From: Cryptomeria japonica
Lineage: Eukaryota > Streptophyta > Pinopsida > Cupressales > Cupressaceae
DNA: 64,000 nt
NCBI RefSeq assembly: GCF_030272615.1
Contig: NC_081408.1
Span: 65,854,546-65,918,545 of the forward strand
Direction: 5' to 3'
Shown here: one piece after another, positions 10,701 through 22,102 of the stretch
How the letters are laid out: each line of letters starts with the position of its first letter
Position numbering within the stretch: position 1 is the stretch's first letter
The notes under the pieces: generated by a model
Told to the model about the DNA's origin: nothing
Seen by the model: only the letters and a program-made list of their open reading frames with translations
The model's database searches: none
Made by a program: the position numbers and the translations under genes

Positions 10701-12139
10701 ATAATATATTAGTGGTAAGAGAGAGATGTACATCTAGAATTTGCGTGATGTTTTTTAATTTTAATAAAAATATTTAATTTAGTGGGTTTTTCATATTTAT
10801 TTGTGGTTCTAGTCCTGACATCTACTTCCTATTTAGAGATTGAGAAATTCAGTTATATTAGACATAGGACTTGGAAGCTAAAAATGGACAATCCCTTAGA
10901 AGAAAGGGACCAATAGTGAGTAATAGAAGGGAAGAAAAAAATAATGGAATGTTTGATGAAGATTTCAAATATTTAGAGAAGAAAGAACAAATAACCATGT
11001 AGTTTTTTCTTGTAATTTCTACCTTCAATATCTTAGACAAGACCATTCCTTTGTACAATGGAAGAGATTAGGTAATATTTGTCAAACTAAAAATATCACT
11101 AATAAGTTATATCACCATAAAAAAATCTCTTTAAAATAATAAAGAAATGGCATTCTAAATAATATAACATTCAAATTATTATAATTTTTGAATCACATAT
11201 ATTCAATAAATGTCAAATTTAGTAAGGAAGATAAATGTACCTTGTTACTTTATTCTTTTCATAAATATTGAGACATTTTAATTGGTTTCATTAATGGTTA
11301 TGTTGTAGAGATAAATATGAATTCCTTACTATTGTATTTTTTGGTGAAGAGATGAGGATAAATTCTAATGATGAAGTTTATCAGAATACCTTGCATATTT
11401 AGTGAAGGAAAAAGGTGGATCTAAAATTGAATATAATAAATTTAAGTAAAAGTCAAAAGAAAGGTTCAAAATCTTTAAAAGAGAAATATTTTATAATTTT
11501 GTAGACAATACATATGAAGAGAAAATATAAAATTAAGAAGAGATTTGATGGTTCCTTGATTAAAATAAAAATCCCTTGATGATTTCTTTAATGATAAATT
11601 ATTTATTATTACTAATTTTTCTAGTGATCACTCATAGCTAAATGATTGAAGATGGTTCCATCAGATGACTCCTCAAAATAAATGATTTTCATCATTCTAA
11701 TATTATAATGAAGAAAACATATTTTTTTTAACGATAGATATTCGATTATTGAAAAGGAAAAATTATAGCTGAGTTTTACTGATGGGAGGGTGAATTTTTT
11801 ATAATGGTGTGTTATGTATTTCAAGATATGCAAAAAGTCTTCCTTGTGTACACAAGAGATATGTTCTAGAGTTCATGTAACATTTTATACTTCTCTAGTT
11901 ATATGTTGCTAAGAAGGAATATTTGGTTAATGAGAGGCTCATGGTGAGGGAATCTTCTTAGGATTGATGCATCCATAGTTTATAATTTTTCAATGAGCAT
12001 ACTATTTAGTATTGGAACTTCTAATAATATATGCTCATATTAGTAACAAACTTTTTGGCAATATTATTTAATTTTTTCTTGAAACCCAACTTTGTTAATA
12101 TATTTGATACTTTTTTCTTCACTCTAGTGGATATTTAAA
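7757..12139. other. Gene-free AT-rich interval
   Basis: About 4.4 kb of AT-rich sequence with short chance ORFs only and no protein homology that I can read. One spot (8544-8557) looks like a Tat-type polypurine tract with an LTR start. 11500-12139 may be further decayed copia sequence leading into the integrase relic, but I cannot align it by eye. Confidence 0.5.
8544..8557 (+). other. Possible polypurine tract and old LTR start
   Basis: CAAAGAGGGATAAA followed by TGTATACCCC resembles the junctions of elements B, C and X (CAAAGAGGGGCAAA or GTGGGGGATAAA followed by TRTA). The next several hundred bases are AT-rich like the LTR of C, with CCCTATAAATG near 8969. No partner LTR or target duplication is identified. 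Confidence 0.3.
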
Positions 12140-12507
12140 TCGCTATGAGAATAATATGTTTGGAAAGAAGAATATATCTCCTTCCTATTGGAAGTAATAA
12201 AGCAAAGACATTGCTAGAATTTATTCACTCAAATGTGTTTTGGTTAGCGAATGTCACTTGAATGGGTTAATTTTGTTATTAACTTACACATATTGATGAT
12301 TATTCTAGAATTTTAAGCATATCTCTAGGAATAGATTATTAGGGAAATAAAGGTGATAAGGTCTAGTAATGGTCATGAATATGTCTCCAAGTACTTTAAT
12401 AATTTTTATAAATATAAGAGTATTGCTTAGTAGAAAAATACCCCTTATATGCATCAATAAAATGTGGTTTTAGAGAGTGAAGTAAACCTTTGGAAAAAAC
12501 AAGTATG
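12140..12507 (+). pseudogene. Copia integrase relic, first part
   Basis: Despite stops the frame shows the copia order: MFGKK after the zinc region, then YTYIDDYSR (first catalytic Asp region), then SSNGHEYVSKYFNNF (equivalent of SDNGGEF) and TPYMHQ-NVV (equivalent of TPQQNGV). Integrase inserts the cDNA into the chromosome. The relic stops at GTATG (12503-12507), where element X inserted, and continues at 54929. It is the oldest layer of the nest. Confidence 0.75.
12503..12507. repeat. Target-site duplication of element X, left (GTATG)
   Basis: GTATG here and at 54929-54933, exactly flanking the two LTRs of X. Exact 5 bp match. Confidence 0.85.
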
Positions 12508-13760
12508 TGTAATGGGAAGAAATTAGGGTCTCACCATAAAATGTAATAAGACCACTAATTTTTCTTAAAGGAACATTACTTTAAAAGAGGGAAGGACCTA
12601 ATAGATCTAGGCTTGATCCCTCTAATGAAAAAAGATCTGAAATGCTGATTAGGTTTTACCTTTGTTAGAGAGTTGATTCCCTCGTTCTAAGTTGAATTAT
12701 GAAAATGTTGGAATTAGGGTAAATGACTGAATATTGAAGAGATCGGGCATAAACAATGAGATATAGTCATTGTACAGAGACATCGACTTGGATCTAGTCA
12801 AAGGAATATGATTTAGATCCACTCCTTGAAATTCAGCCTATTTTGTCAACATTCTGGTGGTAGTCACCTTAGTCCTCTGAACTTTTTGTTGTCAAAAGGG
12901 AAACATGTTCGTCTTTGTGAATATTATTGTTCCTTTAAAAAAAAAAACTATACCTATTCCTACACATAGTAAAAGAGGGAAAATTTTTTGGGAATAGGGG
13001 TTCACCTAAGTCAAACCTCGGTCTATGAATTAACCTTGAATGGAATAATGCAAATACCAAGATAAATACTGAAAAGATATACCTCAAATTTGCAATTGTT
13101 GATGATTTTGCCTTATTCTTTGAATGTATTCATGTACATTGTATGAAATGTCATGGACATAAAAAAACCCTAATCACACACACATGCTTGCATATGAATG
13201 ATGTGTTTTGTTTGTACAATAGTTGAATAAAGAATATGTAGCCTTGAAGATCTTTAAAAAAGCTTGATGATGAATTCTTGATGGATGCAACTGTGTTCTA
13301 TTGTATATGGAGGCTTAATATTGATAGATGAAATTAGGTTGATCAAATGTTTTTATATAGGGTCTAGGTAAATTACTAATTAGCTCAACCTGCAATAGTC
13401 ATGCAAATCCATAAAGATAAATTCCCACCAGGGAGTTATGACTCCTACCCAAATTCAAATTTGGGCCCCATTGAGAGGGACCGTGGTAGCTCCATTAGCG
13501 CCATGGTATACAAACAGGTTCCCGAGTGTTGTGGTCCAAGAATAGGGTGTTGGGTGCCATGGTCCTTCTCCAGAAGGGACCAAAATAAGCCTCAAGGAAA
13601 AGGGGTACCTCACCAGGGAACCCACCAATGGGATATCATAGAATCAAAACTGGAAAATAGGCACAAAGAAGACCTAGACAAGTGATGAAAATAGGACATG
13701 CTAAATTAGGGGCACAAACATGAGGTGTAAATTGGTTTGATGATAATTTATGATGCTATA
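12508..13760 (-). repeat. Element X LTR, left (3' LTR)
   Basis: 1253 bp, starts TGTAATGGGAAGAAATTAGG and ends TTATGATGCTATA on the plus strand. It aligns in order with 54021-54928 through many blocks (for example TTAACCTTGAATGGAATAAT and GCACAAACATGAGGTGTAAA) but has substitutions and indels, including about 200 bases (around 13210-13430) missing from the right copy. Confidence 0.85.
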
Positions 13761-13775
13761 TTTATCCCCCACTTT
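13761..13775 (-). other. Element X polypurine tract
   Basis: On the minus strand AAAGTGGGGGATAAA directly precedes the LTR terminus TATAGCATC. The usual TG start has probably decayed to TA. Confidence 0.6.
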
Positions 13776-14218
13776 AACAAGAGTATGAGCCTATAAAAAT
13801 ACTCATGGTAAACTAGATGAAGAGATGAAAGAGCGGAGCAATTAGTAGAACAATCACAAGGAGTATAAGACATCCCTAGTTTTGAGGAACCAATCCCCAC
13901 AAAGGAAAACAAAAACAAAAGGCAAAAAGATAAAACACAAAAGCTAAAAACCAAAAACAAGACCTCAAGTCAAATAGCCGAAGGGACATCTATATCAAAA
14001 TGTCTCAACCATTAATATCATTCTTTGAAAATGTCTTCTCAATAAGACAAGTGATCACATAAAAAAAGAAAGAGCACACATCAACCATGAACTATAAATA
14101 ACAAAGCTATGAGCTCATGAGAAGAAAGGGGGAAGCACAAATACACATTCTAGTTTTTTTTCTTCTAGGTGATCTATGAGAAGAAGAATGAGAGTGGACA
14201 TGGATACACATTCTAGTT
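13776..14218 (-). other. Element X internal remnant, left piece
   Basis: Non-coding remnant between the polypurine tract of X and the insertion point of B. Purine-rich; no readable protein. Confidence 0.6.
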
Positions 14219-14223
14219 GTATT
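14219..14223. repeat. Target-site duplication of element B, left (GTATT)
   Basis: GTATT here and at 32274-32278, immediately outside the two 1704 bp LTRs. Exact match. Confidence 0.9.
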
Positions 14224-14580
14224 TGTAGCATAGGAAATTAGGAATCATCACAAGCATATAAAAATATAAAAACTAATCATTAGCTCAATCACAAAAGCTC
14301 ATTGCAATGATCTATCCTAAACAACACTCAATAGAGACATGAAATAAAAACATTCAAAACTAGAAATTAAGCAAACCAAAGGTATGATTTGAATGTTCCT
14401 TCATGCGGCTCCATTGTTCTTCTTTCCTCTTCAAATGGTTTGGTTGTGGATCTCACCTACAAGTGCACACACATAATTGAAAGCAAGTAGACAAGATTAT
14501 TGATCAAGAGTACTAGAAATGTGATTGACTTAGAAATTCGATAGTCTGATTACCAATTAGCTTTGATTGATGAAGATCAT

Positions 14581-14600
14581 CCAATTTATAGATAAATTGG
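14581..14600 (-). promoter_or_regulatory. Palindrome containing the probable B LTR TATA box (3' LTR copy)
   Basis: CCAATTTATAGATAAATTGG is a perfect inverted repeat around AG. Read on the minus strand it gives CTATAAATTGG, the best TATA candidate in this LTR. The 5' LTR copy at 30927-30946 is identical. Confidence 0.45.
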
Positions 14601-14649
14601 AGAAATGAACAAATTAGCATGATAGTGATTCGAATGGAAATTCAAATCA

Positions 14650-14815
14650 AGAATAGCAAAATTATGACATGTCTATGACAAATTGCTATGCAAGGATTTA
14701 TGACAATTTATGACAAATTCTATGTCAAGAATTTATGACAATTTATGACAAATTTCTATGTCAAGAATTGATTGATTGTCAATTATGACAAATTATGACA
14801 AATTTCTATGTCATT
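14650..14815. repeat. Short tandem repeats in B LTR (ATGACAAATT units)
   Basis: Repeated TTTATGACAATTTATGACAA and CTATGTCAAGAATT blocks, about 38 bases per unit. The same block recurs in the other LTR near 31000-31160. Confidence 0.75.
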
Positions 14816-15169
14816 CCCATGAATTTAGGAGAAAAATAGGAGGAAATTGAAATTAAGAATTAAGAAATTAGAAAAATTAGAAAATAGGAGGAATTAGGAA
14901 AATTAGGAATTAATAAATTGATGAAAATTAGAAATTAGGTAAATTAATTAATAATTTGTCATTTATTAATTAATTCACCAAAGAGGAATAATTAGCCAAT
15001 TAAATGAACATTTAATTGTGACAAGAAGACTTAGGATAAATAAATAAATTATTTAATCCTAGAGGAAGAAATGACAGACAAGGTTAAATGATTAAATCAT
15101 GAAACCCTAGAAGATAAATTAGTAATGCGAGAATGACAATTAGGTCTTGATTGAAGAAAATTGATATCG

Positions 15170-15655
15170 ATCATGATTCTGATTAAATGATTTGATAGAT
15201 AAATACGCCAATTGACAAGGAACAATGACAAATTGATCCAAATTGACATATTCGAGACAGACAACAATCGATAGCGAAATGATCGCAAAATGACAAATTT
15301 GACAAAAGGACAAGGATCGATGACAAAATAGATTGCAAAACGACAATATTGAAAATGACCACGATTGATGAAAAATTGATCGTAAAATGGCAAGATCGAA
15401 CATGACAACGACCGATGACAAATCGATCACAAAACGACAAGATTGAAAATGATAAAGATTAATGACAAATCGATAAGATTGATAAGAGGACAACGATCAA
15501 TGACAAATCGATCGCAAATCGACAAGATTGATAAGAGGACAATGATCAATGACAAATTGATCGCAAATCAACAAGATTGATAAGAGGACAACGATCAATG
15601 ACAAATTGATCGCAAATCGACAAGATTGATAAGAGGACAAAACCCTAATTAGGAT
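15170..15655. repeat. 49-bp minisatellite in B LTR
   Basis: The last four units start at 15481, 15530, 15579 and 15628, spaced exactly 49 bases. Each holds GATAAGAGGACAA, TGACAAATYGAT and CGCAAATCGACAAGATT. Upstream units are more diverged, giving roughly ten in all. It is repeated in the other LTR (about 31515-32000). Minus-strand ORFs here are repeat translations, not genes. Confidence 0.85.
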
Positions 15656-15927
15656 TGACGATGTCCAAAATGATGACAAATTAGCACGCATATTGATGCG
15701 ACAAGATAAGATTGATCAAAATCATGATTGGATAGTGTTGTTGACAAGACCAAATTTGAGAGCGAGATGAATGAAGAATGTAGAAGAATGATTTGATGTT
15801 CGCAAATGATAAAAACCAAGTGCGTGACATAGGAGAAATGTTAATGCGACGCAAAAACCTAAAATGAGGCAATGCACAAATGTTAAAATATGACTCCGCA
15901 AGCGTTGACCATTTTTAGGTGTCTACA

Positions 15928-15942
15928 TTTTGCCCCTCTTTG
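15928..15942 (-). other. Element B polypurine tract
   Basis: On the minus strand CAAAGAGGGGCAAAA abuts the LTR start TGTAGACACC. It is nearly identical to the tract of element C (50277-50290). Confidence 0.85.
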
Positions 15943-16458
15943 AGACAATGTGATTTTAAGCGTTGTTTCAAAGAACAATAATGAAAATTCCCCAGATGAT
16001 GACAATGACATATGCATGCCCCCTCGAGGAATTGGCCAGAAACATGCAGAAAAGAGGCCAATTGATCAATAAAAATGATAACATCGAACAGACTGACAAT
16101 CGAAGATCGGATGCATGAAGGACAAGAAATTTAAGGTGCACAAGATCATGACCAACATAAGATGGAGAGGATGCATGTCCATCTATGCACTGACAAAGAT
16201 CTATAAATGAGACCAAGAGATTGAAAATTGCTCATTTGCACTAGACAAAGAGGAGAATTTGTTGCACTGGACAAGGACACTTGCAGAGAGATGGCGAACA
16301 TTCCAATGGCGGATCACCTTGAGGAATGTGTACGCACATTCAGATGACTAGACAACGCGAGAGCAGTGGTATGGATCTCAAAAAACCATGTTTTCAATTT
16401 CATGAATTTGGATTGCTTGCGGGACATTGCGGGGCCCATAGGGAGTGCAGAAACTGAC

Positions 16459-16575
16459 TTCTGCGCTTGTGTAGGGTGAATCCTGTGTTTGTGTGAGGTC
16501 TTCTACGCTTGTGTAGGGAGACATAGTCACAGGTTACCTGACACAGGCACAGGTTCCTTAACACAGGCGCAAGAG
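16459..16575 (+). repeat. Element B PPT-side array of GCGC-core short repeats
   Basis: Copies include TTCTGCGCTTGTGT (16459), a variant CCTGTGTTTGTGT, and TTCTACGCTTGTGT, then reversed forms ACACAGGCAC and ACACAGGCGC. The motif is the complement-strand counterpart of the array at 30331-30447. It lies about 190 bases upstream of the first PMD ATG, in the probable 5' region of the antisense gene. Confidence 0.75.
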
Positions 16576-16767
16576 TGTATTGGAAACCCTAATTTTGGTC
16601 AAAACAACATGCAAATGATTCAGAAATGGGGGATAAGGGTAGGATAGGTTGGATTAAATGAAAAACACCCAAAATTGGACATGAAAATGAGGAAATGCAA
16701 CCCGTAGGAGCAAACCCTAAAACTGACAAAATGTGCCCCAATTGTGATGTAGAGGCGACAGTATCCA

Positions 16768-18595
16768 TTGATCACGCAGGAGAACCGACCAGATTGCTTC
16801 ATGCTACGACATAGACTCAGGAGCATAGAGAGAGATACATTAGCAGGACTTGGGATATACTATATCACATTCATGCCCAAGATTAGGGCAAACATAGGAC
16901 TACTGATCACATTGGCCGAGCGATGGCATTTGGAGACCTCCTCATTCCATCTGGCGACTGGAGAGGTGACGGTGACACTAGAGGACATATGGCATATCCT
17001 CTGCATTCTGATTCATGGAGAGATGATAGAATATGACCTAGTGATAGGGAGAGATGCATTGTGCAGATTGTTCAAGTGTGACGCAGATGATTTGGATATT
17101 GTCAAGAGGGAGATTGGCTGGGAGACCATGGCATCAGAGTATGATCGATGATATGTGGTGATAGCTGTGGTGATAGCATGTCTACTAGCAGGAGATAGAT
17201 GAGGACATGGATTCCCTATTGGATGGGGAAGTGTGCTAGAGCAGATGGTGATAGAGGGGATAGTGTACGCATGGGGACCATGTGTGCTTGCTATGCTGTA
17301 TTTTCAGTTGCATCAGATAGCGTATCAGGGAGTTCAGACTTTGAGCTGTGGAGTCACATTGTTGCAGGTATGGGCATTTGAGCACATAGCCATATGTTGA
17401 CTGATTACAGAGAGACAGGTAGTACCACACTGACCATATGTGTATTGCTATGGTGGAGCACTGAGACAGGGTCCATTTGGATACATATTATATTGGTGAC
17501 ATGAGCTGGACAGACTGAGAGAGTTCATATGGAGGCCATATCATGATTGCCCTGGATGGTCAGATGACAGTGATGAGATACCGTATTGTAGACAAGAGAG
17601 GTACTTGATAGGGCAATCGGTGAATTGGCAGAGAGTGATTGAGATGTACCTACCAGAGAGAGTTAGACGTCAGTTTGGAGAGAGGCAGGATGTACCTAGG
17701 AGGATTGCACACTTTGCCCAATTGCACAGAGAGATGAGTCAGTGGGGGAGTATGATCCAGCCACACATAGTATATGCTGACTTCTCATAGCTACAAAAGA
17801 GACCGTGGGAGTGGGGATCAGATGTGGAGGATGCTGGGATGACAGAGGAGTATGATAGATGGTTTGCACAATGACGGCCAGTGCCATTGACAGATCTGAA
17901 CATTCCAATACCTAGGCGACAACAGGACTTCCCACTCACAGGAGAGGAGGAGAGAGATGATGAGGACGAGGAGGATGAGGGCGGGGATGAGGATGATGGG
18001 GATGATGAGGATGGAGATGAGGATGGTGGGGATGATGAGGACGGAGATGAGGATGGGGAGCAGGATGGTGGGGATGAGGAGGATGGAGATGAGGATGATG
18101 ATGAGGACGGAGATGAGGATGGGGAGCAGGAGGCATTACAGGATAGAGGAGATGGAGATGTGCAAGGCTATCATAGCGAGTCAGCATGATCACATTACGA
18201 CTTTAGAGAGAGAGCATGAGCAGTTTAGAGTGAAGATAGCCAGACTCAAAGCGGCTCGAGATATAGCAATAGCCCAGGCACAGCGAGAAGGATAGAGAGT
18301 CACTGAGTATATTGGGTCGATTCGAGATGCCAGTGTACGGGAGCTAGGACAGATGCTAGTAGAGACCGGAGAGGAGATATGCCATTGGAGGACACTATAT
18401 GAGAGTGCAGTTCCACCAGAGCAGAGAGCACCTTCATATCGGGCACGATCAAGGACAGAGAGTAGGGCACGCTCTCGGAGGTCATTGAGCAGCATGGGGG
18501 TGAGTGGACCTATGAGACCACCACAGCCAGGACCAGGAGGGACATCATTTGTGAGACATGGCGGGGATGAGGAGGACAAAGGGAGCACCCAATGA
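16768..18595 (+). pseudogene. Antisense plant mobile domain (PMD) protein gene of element B
   Basis: The gene runs opposite to gag-pol. ERWHLETSSFHL plus GEVTVTLEDIWHIL is the hallmark of the PMD family (MAIN/MAIL1-type proteins and their transposon-carried relatives). After a stop at 17149-17151 the same frame continues with PYWMG-like residues, a WRPYHDC segment and YLPERVRRQFG, then an acidic tract rich in DED and DGD (about 17941-18140). In the next frame there is a coiled-coil-like stretch (THLEREHEQ region, near 18190-18290) and an Arg/Ser-rich tail ending at 18595. Several in-frame stops and one frameshift near the acidic tract make it non-functional. The counterpart in element C aligns throughout. 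Host PMD proteins act in the nucleus in silencing and development; what a transposon copy does is unknown. Confidence 0.8.
17941..18140 (+). repeat. GA-rich repeat encoding acidic tract
   Basis: GATGAGGAYGGAGATGAGGATGG-type units code for an Asp/Glu/Gly tract in one frame and for an Arg/Met-rich tract in another. The reading frame of the PMD gene shifts across it. Confidence 0.8.
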
Positions 18596-20079
18596 TAGAG
18601 GTACGTGCTCCTTAGGACAGACAGTGGACATTATGTAGTTTGACATTGTGTAGTCAGCCTACGGGCCATACTTAGGACAGATAGTCCAATTTTGTACTCT
18701 GCTATTATGTGATTAGATGATATGATATGCATCGATATGATGGGATGCCATGTGTTATGACTTATGCATGGTTTATGTACCATTGTGGAACATGTATGGA
18801 TGTATTTTTTTGTCTTTTTGATACATATATAATATGAAATGGATAAATGCTTGATGTGATGCTTGATGTAATGCAAGTGAATTAATCAAATGGATGCAGG
18901 ATGCAGTATGTATGTTTGGATATCAGAGCACTAGAATGAACTGACTATCCGACCAGACAGAAGAAGTGTTAGCAAGAAGAAAATGAAACAGAGGACAGTT
19001 AGAGCCGAAGAAACTTGCTTTCAGTATTGCACTTTGTAGGTGAGAACCTTTATTTTTATGTAGCAAAACGGATGCGTAGCATCATGGCATTGAAGGCCAG
19101 AGCTGAAATGCAACACTTTTTGCAAAAGACAGACACATCACAGACAAACAACAATTACAAAGAAAAAGGAAAAGGACCATGAACCATCCCGGTCACTCTA
19201 AATCACTCAGTGAAATCATCGAGCAACATAGGAACATGATTGAAGATAAATCAATAAAAAGATAAGAGGCACAAATTCCAACAAATCAAACAAACATCTT
19301 GATCTTCATTGTCAAAAGTTGAAAGCATTGATAGGATGATCATGCTGTCTGGTTTCAGGACATGCGGTACCCCATCTAAGATAGGACACAGTCTGGTTTC
19401 GAGTATACCACACCCTGTATAAGACCCATGATAGTAGTGACAAGGACAAATGATATTGATGGTAACATTTGATTGATATGACAATTGTGATCAGTTTGAA
19501 TGTCTGGTTTGATGAAAAAAAGTTCATCTATTAATACATGATTTGCAATAAAACACAGTGTATGATTGCAAGTCGTTGGATGTATACTCGGTGATCTGTC
19601 TTATGCACCAAGAGGATATTTATTTATTTATTTATTTTTGTTTTTCTTTTTGAGATTTTCATTTTTTTTTTGTTCGTTTTTTCAGGACTTTATTTGATTT
19701 TTTTTATGATCTTTTTTTTCAAGACATTTTTAAATGTTTTTGAGATTTTTTCAGGACATTTTTAAATGTTTTTGGAAGATTTTTTCAGGACATTTTTAAA
19801 TGTTTTATGTGACTTTTTTCAGGACATTTTTGAAATTTTAAAGCTCCAATGATTGATCATGACAAGAGGAACACACCCAATGCGCATCTGAGAGACATAC
19901 ATAAACCGGGACCAAAACATATGTACAAGAAACTGGGGTATGCAAGACAATGATGTTGACCAATAACAGGCTTGGAATATAACATTGGGTTAAGAGTAAG
20001 ATAGACATGATAAACCGACCGAGAAAGCATAGCTTAGAGATCATGGTAGATGACGGAGCAACGATCTCATTTTACACAT
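18596..20079. other. Spacer between B PMD gene and the post-pol block
   Basis: No protein recognised. It contains ATGCAT-rich sequence after the PMD gene and a T-rich repeat (19640-19845) near pol. Confidence 0.5.
19640..19845 (+). repeat. T-rich tandem repeats with TTTTTTCAGGAC units
   Basis: TTTTTTCAGGACATTTTTAAATG recurs with about 32-base spacing. Its minus-strand form (AAATGTCCTGAAAAA, CAAAAACATT) is also found downstream of pol in element C near 44500 and 44890. Each unit looks like a polypyrimidine tract plus CAG on the antisense strand. Confidence 0.7.
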
Positions 20080-20144
20080 GGCACCTGTTTGCCAGGTTTT
20101 CACCAAGGTACTTGCCCCAAGCGCCTGTTTACCAGGTTTTCACT
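20080..20144 (-). other. Conserved post-pol block, two tandem copies in element B
   Basis: GCACCTGTTTGCCAGGTTTTCAC and GCGCCTGTTTACCAGGTTTTCA, 41 bases apart. On the minus strand each reads GGTGAAAACCTGGCAAACAG, which can form a CCTG/CAGG hairpin. Element C keeps one copy at 44612-44636, also shortly after its pol stop. Confidence 0.65.
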
Positions 20145-20283
20145 AGAGGGCGAATCATTTTTTTTCTTTACTTTTTGCTTTTTTTCCTTTTTTTCTCTTT
20201 TTTTTTGTTTTTTTGTTTTTTATTTTTTTCAATTTTTTTTTGTATTTTTTCAGGATCATACATGAAGAAATGCTGATAGAAAA
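20145..20283. repeat. Pyrimidine-rich tract after B pol
   Basis: About 100 bases of T with scattered C and G, ending TTTTTTCAGG at about 20253. Apparent ORFs here are low-complexity artefacts. Confidence 0.7.
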
Positions 20284-21650
20284 TTATGCCCAGTATTTGC
20301 GAAGATGCATGTTGTTGACAGGATCAAACAAAGGTTCACCTTCTGGAGTGGCAAGCTGATATGCCCCCGAGCCATATGCTGCAGTTACTATGAAAGGCCC
20401 AACCCAATTAGGTTCAAACTTACCTTTGATGATATGAGTAGACTGTGCATTCTTAGGGTTTGCCTTTAAAACCAGGTCTCCCACTTCGAAGTGTCACCCT
20501 TTGACCTTTTTATTATAAGAGCGACGGAGACGATTTTGATATGCTTGCAAATGTGTCAGGGCTGCCTGACGTTTCTCATCTAACATCTCAAGCTGGTGCA
20601 ACTGAGAGACTTTGTGTGTCTCATCATCAATCAGATGTTGCAAGGAAACTTGCAAGGAAGGAATCTCCACCTCCAAAGGTAAAATAGCTTCCGCACCATA
20701 CACCAAGGAATAAGGTGTTGCGCCAGTAGGTGTGCGGATAGAAGTGCGATAGGCCCATAGTGCTGGATTCAATTGTACATGCCAATCTCGACCAACATCA
20801 TTGACAACCTTCTTCAGGATCTTGATAATGGTTTTATTTCATGCTTCGGCTTGACCATTCCCCTATGGATAGTATGGACTGGAGAAATGGTGTTGAATAT
20901 GAAATTTTTCACAAAGCTCTTTAACATCTTTATTCTTGAAAGGATGACCATTATCTATGACTATGGCAAGGGGAACCCCATACCGGCATATGATATAATT
21001 CAGCAAGAATTTTGAAATTTGGACACCAGTGATATAAGTCATGGGGATAGCCTTGATCCATTTTGTAAAATATTCTGTGGCTGTAATGATGAACTTGTGT
21101 CCATTTGCAGATGTCAGGTGAATCTTGCCAATAAGATCCAATCCCCATTGAGAAAAGGGCCACAGAGATATGATAGAATGAATCTCTTGAGCTGGTGCAT
21201 GAATGTAATTTCCATGGATCTGGCATTTGTAGCACTTCTTAACAAAATCATGAACATCTTTTTCCAGAGTAGGCCAATAATACCTAGCATGAATCAAATT
21301 TTTGGCTAAGCTTAGACCATTGAAATGGCCCCCACATATACCATCATGAACCTCGTGTAAAGCCATTTGTGCTTCATCAGAATCCAAACACTTGAGGAGG
21401 GTATGGTCAAAGGAACGACGGTAAAGGGTGTCGGCGATGATGACATATTTGGCTGTCTGTCGGATAAAGGCTCGGCATTGGTTAGTAGAAAGGTTGGGTG
21501 GTAAGGCTTGGGATTTAAAATATTGATATATGTCATTGTACCATGGGGAATTGGGACCAACAAGAACACACATCACATCTACTAACAGAATGTCAAAAGA
21601 AGGGACTAGCAATTGTTCAACTAAAAATTCACATTTGTCCATATTGTTTG
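20284..21650 (-). pseudogene. Element B integrase
   Basis: Minus strand. The HHCC zinc motif is visible (VHDGICGGHFNG, then CYKCQIHG), followed by the catalytic core: GLDLIGKIH (first Asp), IVIDNGHPFKN (second Asp) and GNGQAEA (Glu). The C-terminal GPY-like module reads VGPFIVTAAYGSGAYQLA and ends LRKYWA with a stop at 20284-20286. In-frame stops lie after SSPYYP (about 20860) and before HFEVGDLVL (about 20494). There is no chromodomain, as expected for Tat elements. It would insert the cDNA into the genome. Confidence 0.9.
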
Positions 21651-22102
21651 GCATATTTAACATGAAGGCAATCATAGCCATTGCATCTGCCGACTTATTT
21701 TGCATTCTTGGAACTTGACTAAAATGGATAGCCATGAACTTGGTCTTGAAGAAATCCACCATGTGCTTATAGGGAATAAGCTTTTCATCTTTTGTTTCAT
21801 AGTCATCATTCACTTGTCGGATGACTAATTGAGAATCTCTATAGACTTGCAAATGCATGATGTTCCAGTGGACTGCTACTCGGAGTCCTGTGACCAGTGC
21901 TTCATACTCTGCAATGTTATTGGTACAATGGAAAGTTATTCTATAGGACTTTGGAATATCATCACCTTGAGGGGTGACAAACAAGATGCCGGCTCCGGAT
22001 CCAAACTTGGTATGGGACCCATCAAAGTACAACTTCCATTCATTAGAGGATGTGAGAGCAAAGACTGATTCATCTGGAAAATCGGTCAACATGGGATGAT
22101 CA
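21651..22102 (-). pseudogene. Element B second (archaeal-type) RNase H
   Basis: WKLYFDGSHTKFGSGAG, NNIAEYEAL, YRDSQLVIRQ and KSADAMAMI give the D, E, D, D order of the extra RNase H that distinguishes the Tat lineage. The glycine of the usual GDSQ motif has changed to Arg here. The frame differs from that of the first RNase H because of a 7-base tandem duplication at 22150-22163. Confidence 0.85.

Larger units (their letters stand above)
14224..15927 (-). repeat. Element B 3' LTR
   Basis: Direct copy of 30570-32273 at a constant offset of 16346 bases. It contains a gene-free U3 dominated by GACAAAT-type tandem repeats. Confidence 0.95.

Noticed and set aside
13401-13685. 94-residue plus-strand ORF
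   Set aside because: Lies wholly in the left LTR of X and is not open in the right LTR.
15097-15872. Series of minus-strand ORFs (and their copies at 31443-32218)
   Set aside because: They are translations of the 49-bp LTR minisatellite and flanking LTR sequence; the same Ser/Leu/Cys-rich pattern appears in several frames.
17936-18193. His/Pro-rich minus-strand ORF
   Set aside because: Reverse strand of the GA-rich acidic tract in the PMD gene.
20007-20276. Phe-rich, membrane-protein-like plus-strand ORF
   Set aside because: Encoded by the T-rich tract after B pol; composition alone explains it.
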